Made by a program: the position numbers and the translations under genes. Below, in pieces: positions 18,350 to 25,344 of a stretch of 64,000 nucleotides of DNA (positions are counted from its first letter, which is position 1; each line of letters starts with the position of its first letter). The stretch is from Sandarakinorhabdus sp. GTDB lineage: Bacteria; Pseudomonadota; Alphaproteobacteria; Sphingomonadales; Sphingomonadaceae. The stretch is from positions 1,056,880 through 1,120,879 of the forward strand of contig JAIMKW010000001.1 of assembly GCA_020692215.1 (NCBI GenBank). Reading direction: 5' to 3'. The notes under the pieces are model-generated. The model worked only from the letters and a program-made list of their open reading frames with translations. It did not search any database and was not told where the DNA came from.

Positions 18350-19684
18350 ATGAGATTTATCGCGGTGGTTTCGGCTGGCGAGAGCGAACCTGGCCAGCCG
18401 CCGCCGGGGCTTGGCGTCGTTGGGGGGCTTTCCTTGCTGGAACGGCAGGTGCGCGCGGCGCTGGATGCCGGCGCCGAAGCCGTGGCGGTGGTGGCAGCAG
18501 CGCTTCCTTCGGAGATAGCCGGCCGGATTGCGGCAGAAGAGCGGTGCTGGCGTGTGGCGACCCCTGCTGCGCTTGCGGAGCGTCTGGCCGGTGAAGAGCG
18601 TGATGCCCTCGTCTTTGCGCCTGCTGTGCTGATCGATGAAAGGCTGATCGTGGCGGTTGCGCGGTCCGCTGCTCCGCTGCTTGCTGATTTTGTTTCCCAT
18701 CCTCCCGATGGTGCTGAACGGATCGATTCGCAGAGCCATTGGGCCGGGATCGCGCGGCTTCCGGCTGCGATGGTGGCAGATGTGGCGGCCGATCTTGGCG
18801 ACTGGGAACTCACCGGCACACTGGTGCGCGCTGCTGTCGAGTCGGGCGCGGCACGGCTGAACGTCGAGTCCCTTCCTGTCTATGCGCCTGCCCGCCGCCG
18901 CGATGCGGACATGCTGTGGGCCACGCCGCTGGATCCCGGTGCGCGCGCCCGTGCGACCGATGCGCTGATCGCGGCATCCCAGAAAGGTTGCCTCGACTGG
19001 CCGGCCCGTTTCATCCATCCACCGATCGAAAATGCGCTTGTGCGGCTATTTTTGCCGACCCGGATAACGCCCAATCTCGTCACCCTCGCAACCGGCGTTC
19101 TGGGTGTGCTTGCGATCCTGTTTTTTGCGATGGGGAACCTTTGGTGGGGGCTTGGGCTGGTTCTGGTGATCGGCCCGCTGGATGGGGTTGATGGCAAGCT
19201 CGCCCGCACCCGGCACGAGTTTTCGCGCTGGGGAGACCTGGAACATGTTCTGGATAAAATCCTTGAATATGGATGGTTTATTGCACTTGGTTCATATTTT
19301 GCGCAACAGCACGGGCTGGCCGCCTGGCTGGCGACGATCGGCATCATCCTGTTCGCCCTGACCGAGGCGGCGTCGGGTGAATTCTTCCGCCGCTTCACCG
19401 GTCGGCAGCTGGATGACTGGGGCCCCTTCGAGCGCCGGTTCCGCTTGATCGGGGGGCGGCGCAACACCTTCTTCTGGTCACTGTTGCCCTTTGCGGCCTT
19501 TGGTGCCTGGTGGCCCGGATTTCTGTTCATCCTCGCGTACGCAGCCCTTACTGCTGCCATCGCACATTGGCGTCTTCTGAAGGCTCTGGGAGACTATGGC
19601 CGGGCGGTGAGCAACGCGGTGGCGGATAATTTCGCCGGCACTGCGTATGCTTTCTTGCCGAAGTCGGACGCGGGGGGTAGGTGA
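18350..19684 (+). CDS. fused protein: degenerate nucleotidyltransferase-like domain plus CDP-alcohol phosphatidyltransferase
   Basis: This is a 444-residue protein. Residues about 1-215 look like a nucleotidyltransferase fold (VGGLSLLERQVRAALDAG) but lack the LAAGxGxR nucleotide loop. Residues about 225-430 form a membrane CDP-alcohol transferase with DGVDGKLAR. The second half of the usual motif, G-x3-D-x3-D, is altered to WGDLEHVLD. The architecture recalls archaeal and bacterial IPCT-DIPPS proteins, which make CDP-inositol and then di-myo-inositol phosphate. Here a separate intact cytidylyltransferase-like gene lies downstream. The ATG at 18350 lies 70 bp from the divergent start. Confidence 0.8.
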   Translation: MRFIAVVSAGESEPGQPPPGLGVVGGLSLLERQVRAALDAGAEAVAVVAAALPSEIAGRIAAEERCWRVATPAALAERLAGEERDALVFAPAVLIDERLIVAVARSAAPLLADFVSHPPDGAERIDSQSHWAGIARLPAAMVADVAADLGDWELTGTLVRAAVESGAARLNVESLPVYAPARRRDADMLWATPLDPGARARATDALIAASQKGCLDWPARFIHPPIENALVRLFLPTRITPNLVTLATGVLGVLAILFFAMGNLWWGLGLVLVIGPLDGVDGKLARTRHEFSRWGDLEHVLDKILEYGWFIALGSYFAQQHGLAAWLATIGIILFALTEAASGEFFRRFTGRQLDDWGPFERRFRLIGGRRNTFFWSLLPFAAFGAWWPGFLFILAYAALTAAIAHWRLLKALGDYGRAVSNAVADNFAGTAYAFLPKSDAGGR

Positions 19685-19733
19685 CGCAACGTTTCAACTT
19701 TGTGTCAGCCAGCTTGGAAGGCGAAAACTCCGG

Positions 19734-20855
19734 ATGAATCCGATCAACATTGCGATTGCGGGTATTGGAAACTGCGCAAGTTCGCTTATTCAGGGCATTG
19801 CTCATTATTCCAACGGAGGTGGCAACGAGGCCATCGGCCTTAGCCACTGGGATCTCGGCGGCTGGCGCCCGAAAGATATCCGCGTTGTCGCGGCCTTTGA
19901 TGTGGATCGCCGCAAGGTGGGCCGCGACGTATCCGAAGCGATCTTCGCCGCGCCGAACTGCACGGCTGTTTTCTGCGATCATATTGCCGAAACCGGCACC
20001 AAGGTCATGATGGGCCCTGTGCTGGATGGCGTCGCCCCACACATGCTGGATGCGCCAGAAGCCCGCAGTTTCCGGGTGGCAGACCTGCCCGAGCCGACTC
20101 TGGACGATGTCGTCGAGACGCTGAAGCGCACAGAAGCGCATGTCTTCATGAACTATCTCCCGGTCGGAAGTCAGAAGGCGACGGAATTCTATGCCGAGGC
20201 AGCCCTGCGTGCCGGTGTTGCATTTGTGAACAACATGCCGGTGTTCATCGCCAGCAACCCTGCGTGGGCCAAGCGTTTCGAAGATGCCGGTGTTCCCCTG
20301 ATCGGGGACGACATCAAGGCGCAGCTTGGTGCCACCATCGTGCACCGTACGCTGACGGATCTGTTCTCCCGCCGGGGTGTCAAGCTGGACCGCACCTACC
20401 AGTTGAACACTGGCGGCAATACGGACTTCCTGAACATGCTGGCCCGCGATCGTCTGGAATCGAAGAAGATTTCCAAGACGGAGGCCGTGCAGTCGGTTGC
20501 CGAGCATCGACTGGATGACGACAATATCCATGTCGGTCCATCGGATTATGTTGCCTGGCAGAATGACAACAAGGTTTGCTTCCTCCGCATGGAAGGCCAG
20601 CTTTTCGGGGGCGTCCCTATGAACCTGGAACTGCGCCTGTCGGTGGAAGACAGCCCGAACTCGGCTGGTGTCGCGATCGATCTGGTGCGCTGTGCAGCGC
20701 TTGCCCGTGCCCGCGGCATTGGCGGCGTGATCAACCAGCCGTCGTCGTCGTTCTGCAAGCACCCGCCGGTGCAGATGCCTGACCAGGATGCGCATGTCGC
20801 ACTTGAGGCCTTCATCGCCGGCGATGCTTCGGTCGATCCTGCTTCGCGTCACTGA
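19734..20855 (+). CDS. ino1: myo-inositol-phosphate synthase
   Basis: This enzyme converts glucose 6-phosphate to L-myo-inositol 1-phosphate with bound NAD. The 373-residue protein is of the short prokaryotic type. It shows the NAD-binding start INIAIAGIGNCASSLIQG, then NYLPVGSQKA, LNTGGNTDFLNM, ESKKISKTEAV and VGPSDYVAW, all conserved in the family. ATG 19734 is the natural start. The gene follows the fused CDP-alcohol transferase by 49 bp and precedes the cytidylyltransferase-like gene by 52 bp, so its product can feed CDP-inositol formation. Confidence 0.93.
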   Translation: MNPINIAIAGIGNCASSLIQGIAHYSNGGGNEAIGLSHWDLGGWRPKDIRVVAAFDVDRRKVGRDVSEAIFAAPNCTAVFCDHIAETGTKVMMGPVLDGVAPHMLDAPEARSFRVADLPEPTLDDVVETLKRTEAHVFMNYLPVGSQKATEFYAEAALRAGVAFVNNMPVFIASNPAWAKRFEDAGVPLIGDDIKAQLGATIVHRTLTDLFSRRGVKLDRTYQLNTGGNTDFLNMLARDRLESKKISKTEAVQSVAEHRLDDDNIHVGPSDYVAWQNDNKVCFLRMEGQLFGGVPMNLELRLSVEDSPNSAGVAIDLVRCAALARARGIGGVINQPSSSFCKHPPVQMPDQDAHVALEAFIAGDASVDPASRH

Positions 20856-20907
20856 TCGGTCATGGTGGGCGGGCAAAACGCCCCTGTGATCGAGTCGTTT
20901 CGTCTGG

Positions 20908-21636
20908 ATGGCACAGCCCGTGTCCCCTCTCTTGGGTAGGCGGGTCGTCATTCTGGCGGCCGGTGCCGGCTCGCGCCTGCTGGATGTCGAGCCGCTAAAA
21001 CCTCTGGCCAAGGTCGGCGGGGAGCCGCTGATCCGCCATGCGCTTCATGCCATGGCGGCGGCCGGGGTCGAGCGCGTCACGCTTGTGCTGGGGAATTCTG
21101 CGGATGCCATCGCAGCGGCCGCCGCTGTTGGCCCCATGCCTGTCGACACGATCTTCAACCCACGATGGGCCGATGCGCCCAATGGCGTTTCGGTGTTGGC
21201 GGCGAGGGATCATATCGTGCCCGGAACCCTGCTGATGATGGCGGATCATCTGATCTCGGCGCAGCTCGTCGCGCGTCTGCTAGCAGGGGCGCGGCTGCCG
21301 CTGGCGCTGGGCGTTGACCGCCGCCTGGGCCACCCCTGGGTGGATGAAGCCGATGTCACCCGGGTTCGCACAGATGCAGATCGGATCCGTGCTATCGGCA
21401 AGGGCCTCAACGTCTATGATGCGCACGATTGCGGCGTGTTCGTGGTTGGGCCGGAGCTTGTGCAGGCGCTGGATAGCCTCACCAATCCCGGCCTTTCGGA
21501 TGGGGTCATGCAGCTTGCCCGCCGCGGATTTGCGCAGGCGGTCGATATCGGGGATGCGCCATGGCTGGACGTGGACGACGCCCGCGCGCTGGCCATCGCC
21601 CGGACAGACTGGATTGCCGACTGGATCGCGGCTTGA
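20908..21636 (+). CDS. nucleotidyltransferase, probable CTP:L-myo-inositol-1-phosphate cytidylyltransferase
   Basis: This 242-residue sugar-nucleotidyltransferase-fold protein has the nucleotide loop VVILAAGAGSRL, then LKPLAKVGG, NGVSVLAARD and MMADH (acidic metal/nucleotide region). The run VTRVRTDADRIRAIGKGL, followed by YDAHDCGVFVV and PWLDVDD, matches the order I recall for IPCT domains. Those enzymes join CTP and inositol 1-phosphate to CDP-inositol. The neighbouring inositol-phosphate synthase supports this substrate. A sugar-phosphate NTP transferase is the main alternative. The stop overlaps the TTG start of the Wzi-like gene. Confidence 0.75.
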   Translation: MAQPVSPLLGRRVVILAAGAGSRLLDVEPLKPLAKVGGEPLIRHALHAMAAAGVERVTLVLGNSADAIAAAAAVGPMPVDTIFNPRWADAPNGVSVLAARDHIVPGTLLMMADHLISAQLVARLLAGARLPLALGVDRRLGHPWVDEADVTRVRTDADRIRAIGKGLNVYDAHDCGVFVVGPELVQALDSLTNPGLSDGVMQLARRGFAQAVDIGDAPWLDVDDARALAIARTDWIADWIAA

Positions 21637-23132
21637 AGCGCGCGGCTGCAATTGCCGCCTTGCTGCTGGCCGGGGCAGCGCAGGCAAGCCCATGGGCACC
21701 GCCCGGTGATGCCCGGCTGCGGACCGATGTGGAGTTGTTGCGCGCGCACGGCTATATTCTGGGGCCGGTCAATGCGTGGCCGGTTCCCTGGGCGCAGATC
21801 AACCGTGGGCTGGAGCGGGCACAGGCCGGCGGCCCGCTGCCGCCCCATGTTCTGGCAGCCGTTCAGCGTGTTTCGGCCCTTTCCGAATATAATCGAAAGC
21901 GCTCGCGCTATATGGTGCGGGCAGCGGCGACCAACGATGCCTCGCTGGTTCGCGGGTTCGATCGCGTTGCGCGGAACCCCGGCGAAGTGACCGCTGCGGC
22001 ATCCCATGATCTTGGCCCTCTGCATGTAACCTGGGGCGGCACCTGGCAGAGCAACGGCACCGATCGGCAGCAGGCAACGCAGTTCAAGAACGGATTTTCG
22101 CCCGACCCAAGCTTTGCGGCGCTGAAGCTTGGCAGCAACTGGGTTCTCTATGGCGGCTGGATCGATACCTGGTGGGGAGCCGGGCACGATGGGGCCATGC
22201 TGTTTTCCACCAGCGCCCGGCCGATCCCCAAGGTCGGCTTCCGGCGGCTGGAGCCGTTCAGCATCGATGCCCCGGTGCTGCGCTGGCTGGGCCCTGTTTC
22301 GTTCGATATGTTCGCGGGAATGGCCGACGAAAAGCGGGATTTCAAAAATCCGGCCGTTGTGGGGATGCGCTTTTCGTTCCAGCCAACCCCCTATTTCGAG
22401 ATCGGCCTGAACCGCGGCCTGATGCTGTGCGGAAGCGGCCGTCCTTGCGATTGGAGGACCATTGGAAAGGCGCTGATAGGCTTTGGCGATTTCGACAATA
22501 CCGGAACCGCGGACGAGCCGGGGAACCAGCTGGCCGGGTTCGACATGAGCTATCGCCGTCCGATCGGCGACAGCGGACATATCCTGAAGCTGACGTTCGA
22601 CACGACAGCGGAAGATGCCGATAATATTCTGGTTGAACAGTTCGCGCGCCAGATCGGCGTCGGCGTATCGGGCCCTGTGGGGAAGGACGGAGCGCTGATC
22701 GACGCCGGGTTCGAATATGTGGACAGCCAGGCTGCAAAGTTCCTCGGGTCGCTGATGGGTGGCGAAACATGGCCCGGCTCCACCTACAACCATTTTATCT
22801 ACACCGACGGTTGGACCTATGGGCGCAGGCCTCTGGGCCATTCGCTGGATGGCGATGCCCGCGCAATCACGATGCACGCCGCGCTGACCGACACCCGCAA
22901 CCGCCGCTGGAACATTGCAGCGCGCCATATCGTGCTGAACCTGACATCCGAGCCATTGTTCCGGATATCCCGCACGCGTGAAACGATCGGGCATTTCGAG
23001 GCGGGGTTGAACTGGCCGACCGCCATCGGCGATATCCGGGCCCAGGCGCGTTTGCAGGTGGATGCACCGGACACGCCCGATCGAAACCCGACCTATGTTC
23101 AGGGTGAGATCGGCTGGACGACCCGCTTCTAG
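21633..23132 (+). CDS. capsule assembly Wzi-like outer membrane protein
   Basis: This 499-residue protein has a signal peptide (KRAAAIAALLLAGAAQAS, cleaved near residue 19). A Wzi-like N-terminal helical part (DVELLRAHGYI...VPWAQI) leads into a beta-barrel ending in aromatic Phe (GWTTRF). Barrel-like segments such as VLYGGWIDTWWGAGHDG resemble the Wzi/YjbH-type capsule assembly family, which anchors or exports surface polysaccharide. The start is TTG at 21633 in a TTGA overlap with the cytidylyltransferase-like gene, implying coupling. This ties the inositol genes to an envelope polymer or lipid. Confidence 0.8.
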   Translation: MKRAAAIAALLLAGAAQASPWAPPGDARLRTDVELLRAHGYILGPVNAWPVPWAQINRGLERAQAGGPLPPHVLAAVQRVSALSEYNRKRSRYMVRAAATNDASLVRGFDRVARNPGEVTAAASHDLGPLHVTWGGTWQSNGTDRQQATQFKNGFSPDPSFAALKLGSNWVLYGGWIDTWWGAGHDGAMLFSTSARPIPKVGFRRLEPFSIDAPVLRWLGPVSFDMFAGMADEKRDFKNPAVVGMRFSFQPTPYFEIGLNRGLMLCGSGRPCDWRTIGKALIGFGDFDNTGTADEPGNQLAGFDMSYRRPIGDSGHILKLTFDTTAEDADNILVEQFARQIGVGVSGPVGKDGALIDAGFEYVDSQAAKFLGSLMGGETWPGSTYNHFIYTDGWTYGRRPLGHSLDGDARAITMHAALTDTRNRRWNIAARHIVLNLTSEPLFRISRTRETIGHFEAGLNWPTAIGDIRAQARLQVDAPDTPDRNPTYVQGEIGWTTRF

Positions 23133-23191
23133 AACGCCTGTCGGCACCTTCCCGCTTGCGTGTTCCTCGTGCGTGAAGCTATGGCCGTGGC

Positions 23192-23878
23192 ATGGGCAAT
23201 GTTTCCCTTTCGTTCGCAGGACAGGACTTCTTGCCCTTGCCCTGCGGTGGGCTGTTCTGGCCTTCGGAATCGCTGCTGCTGGTTGCCGATCTGCATTTGG
23301 AAAAGGGCTCGGCCTTTGCGCGCCGTGGCTGGCTTCTTCCGCCGCACGACAGCCTTGATACGCTGCAGACGCTTGCCGCCGCGCTGGCTGCCACCGGGGC
23401 TCGCAGGCTGGTGGCGCTGGGCGACAGTTTTCACGATGCCCATGGGCCTTCGCGGATGCCGGCACCGGCGCAGGCTTTGCTGGCATCGCTGATGGCTTCG
23501 GTCGATTGGCTTTGGGTGACGGGCAATCATGATGGCGGCAGCAGCGCCGCCCTGGGTGGAACCATCTGTGATGAGACGGTCATCGCGGGTATAGCGCTCC
23601 GCCATGAAGCGATGGCCCGTTCGGCAATCCCGGAAATCAGCGGCCATTATCACCCCAAGGTCAGCCTGCTGCTGCGCACTGGCCGCCGTGTCAGCCGGCG
23701 CTGCCTGGCGCTGGCGCCGGGCCGCATGGTGCTTCCGGCCTATGGGGCCTATGCGGGGGGCTTGTCGGTGGATGATCCGGCCTTTGCCATTGCGCTTGGC
23801 GCGCCGCCAGAAGCGATCATAGCGTTGGCGGAGGGCCTTGTCCGGCTTCCCGCCCATGAAAGAAAGGCCGCAGCATGA
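23192..23878 (+). CDS. pdeM: ligase-associated DNA damage response phosphoesterase PdeM-like
   Basis: This 228-residue calcineurin-like metallophosphoesterase has all the metal motifs: VADLHLEK, GDSFHD, GNHD and GHYHP. The ADLHLEKGSAFARRG signature is typical of PdeM, usually encoded with an ATP-dependent DNA ligase, an Lhr-like helicase and a beta-CASP exonuclease. None of these partners is present here, so the gene is detached from its usual cluster within this window. The ATG is at 23192 and the TGA overlaps the following ATG by four bases. Confidence 0.85.
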   Translation: MGNVSLSFAGQDFLPLPCGGLFWPSESLLLVADLHLEKGSAFARRGWLLPPHDSLDTLQTLAAALAATGARRLVALGDSFHDAHGPSRMPAPAQALLASLMASVDWLWVTGNHDGGSSAALGGTICDETVIAGIALRHEAMARSAIPEISGHYHPKVSLLLRTGRRVSRRCLALAPGRMVLPAYGAYAGGLSVDDPAFAIALGAPPEAIIALAEGLVRLPAHERKAAA

Positions 23879-24534
23879 CTTGGTTTCCAGCCACCGGGGC
23901 GCGAATTTTTTGCGCCGCTGTCAACTATGCGGCCCATCGTGATGAAATGGGCCGTGGCGAAGCAAATGCGAACCCAATGCTGTTCATGCGGACAGTTTAT
24001 TCGCTGGTTCCGGCCGGCGAGCCCATCGTGAAGCCTGCGGATTCCGATTGCCTCGATTATGAAGGCGAGCTTGCGCTTGTGATCGGCAAACCCGGACGGC
24101 ATATCCGGCGTGAGCAGGCTCTGGACCATGTTGGCGGCTGGACTCCGTTTCTCGATGGGTCTGCCAGGGATTGGCAGCGCCACACCGCGCAGTTCACGCC
24201 CGGCAAGAATTTCGACAAGTCGGGAAGCATCGGTTCCATCATCACGACGCCTGAGGCTTTCGGGGATTATCGCGCGCATGATCTGACGACGAGAGTGAAC
24301 GGCGAAGTGGTGCAGCATACGCCGATTTCGCTGATGCTGTTCGATGTGGAGACCTTGATCAGCTATATTTCGGCCTTCACCGAGCTGAGAACCGGCGACA
24401 TCATCGCAACCGGCACCTGCGGCGGTGTGGGCGAAAAGCGCACGCCGCCGCTGTATCTGTTCCCCGGTGACAGTGTGGAAGTGGAAATTTCCGGGATGCC
24501 GATCCTGCGCAACGGCGTGGTTGCCGAAGCATGA
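23875..24534 (+). CDS. fumarylacetoacetate hydrolase (FAH) family protein
   Basis: This 219-residue protein has the FAH core: an acidic metal-binding segment (CLDYEGELALVIGK), the loop GKNFDKSGSIGS, and the C-terminal TGDIIATGTCGGVG. Members hydrolyse acylpyruvates or decarboxylate oxaloacetate. The precise substrate is not clear, and an acylpyruvase or fumarylpyruvate hydrolase is likely from size. It is coupled to pdeM (ATGA) but the pairing does not suggest a shared function. Confidence 0.87.
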   Translation: MTWFPATGARIFCAAVNYAAHRDEMGRGEANANPMLFMRTVYSLVPAGEPIVKPADSDCLDYEGELALVIGKPGRHIRREQALDHVGGWTPFLDGSARDWQRHTAQFTPGKNFDKSGSIGSIITTPEAFGDYRAHDLTTRVNGEVVQHTPISLMLFDVETLISYISAFTELRTGDIIATGTCGGVGEKRTPPLYLFPGDSVEVEISGMPILRNGVVAEA

Positions 24535-24592
24535 CCACAGCCCTTGCCGTTCGATTCACTTTCGATTCATGAAGATGTGGCAGGATCGGCTT

Positions 24593-25204
24593 ATGAAAAT
24601 CCAGATCCTCGCCGCGCTGCTGCTATTGCCGGCCGCACCATCCTTCGCACAGGAACAGGAAGCGGTTCAGCCCGCCCTTCAGCCTGCGCCCAAGGAAACC
24701 CTTGCCTCCGATGCCAAAGCGGCCGCCTATGAAATGGGCGAGATCATCACCGCGGCAGACGGCGCGCTGGGAACGGCCTCTGAAAGTGCGGCTAAGGTGA
24801 TTGAAAAGGTCTTTGCAGATCTTGGCAAGCCCAATGCCTACATCGTCGGGCGCGAAGGCGGCGGAGCCCTGATCGTTGGCTTGCGCTATGGCAAGGGTGT
24901 GCTGCATTCCAAGGTTGAAGGCGAGCGAACGGTTCACTGGACAGGCCCGTCGATCGGCCCCGATTTCGGCGGTGATGCTTCGCGCAGTTTCGTGCTGGTC
25001 TATAACCTCAACGATACCGAGGAGTTGTTTCGCCGCTATCCGGCGGTGGAGGGCAAGGCCTATCTGATCGGAGGCGTGTCGGCCAATTATCACCAGCGCG
25101 ACAATGTCGTGCTGGTGCCGATCCGGCTGGGCGCAGGGTGGCGGCTCGGAGCCAATGTCGGCTATCTGAAATACAGCCGTGAAGGGCGCATCATTCCCTT
25201 CTGA
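24593..25204 (+). CDS. eipA: EipA-like periplasmic envelope protein (DUF1134)
   Basis: This is a 203-residue secreted protein. The signal peptide is MKIQILAALLLLPAAPSFAQ, and the mature part contains the DUF1134 core (YIVGREGGGALIVGLRYGKG, SIGPDFGGDASRS, GVSANYHQRDN). The Brucella family member EipA supports envelope integrity and is a small beta-barrel periplasmic protein. ATG 24593 was chosen over ATG 24569 and 24575 because it places a short Lys n-region right before the hydrophobic stretch. It precedes the lptD block. Confidence 0.85.
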   Translation: MKIQILAALLLLPAAPSFAQEQEAVQPALQPAPKETLASDAKAAAYEMGEIITAADGALGTASESAAKVIEKVFADLGKPNAYIVGREGGGALIVGLRYGKGVLHSKVEGERTVHWTGPSIGPDFGGDASRSFVLVYNLNDTEELFRRYPAVEGKAYLIGGVSANYHQRDNVVLVPIRLGAGWRLGANVGYLKYSREGRIIPF

Positions 25205-25237
25205 TCAGCCTTTATCTGATGCGCCCTGGAAGCGGCT

Positions 25238-25315
25238 CCCTGAATGGCATCCCTGAATGGCATCCCTGAATGGCATCCCTGAATGGCATCCTTGAATGGC
25301 GGCCTTGAATGGCGG
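25238..25315 (+). repeat. 13-bp tandem repeat, six copies, upstream of lptD
   Basis: Six head-to-tail 13-bp units lie between eipA and lptD. Four are identical (ccctgaatggcat, starting at 25238, 25251, 25264 and 25277). Two are variants sharing ccttgaatggcgg (25290 and 25303). The array ends 29 bp before the lptD ATG, so copy number would change the spacing of any lptD promoter or leader. The unit length is not a multiple of three. Confidence 0.95.
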
Positions 25316-25344
25316 CGCTCCCCCCCCTAAAGCCGCCGGAGGTG

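Noticed and set aside
25238..25315. CRISPR array
   Set aside because: The units are directly adjacent 13-mers without spacers and there are no cas genes, so it is a simple tandem repeat.
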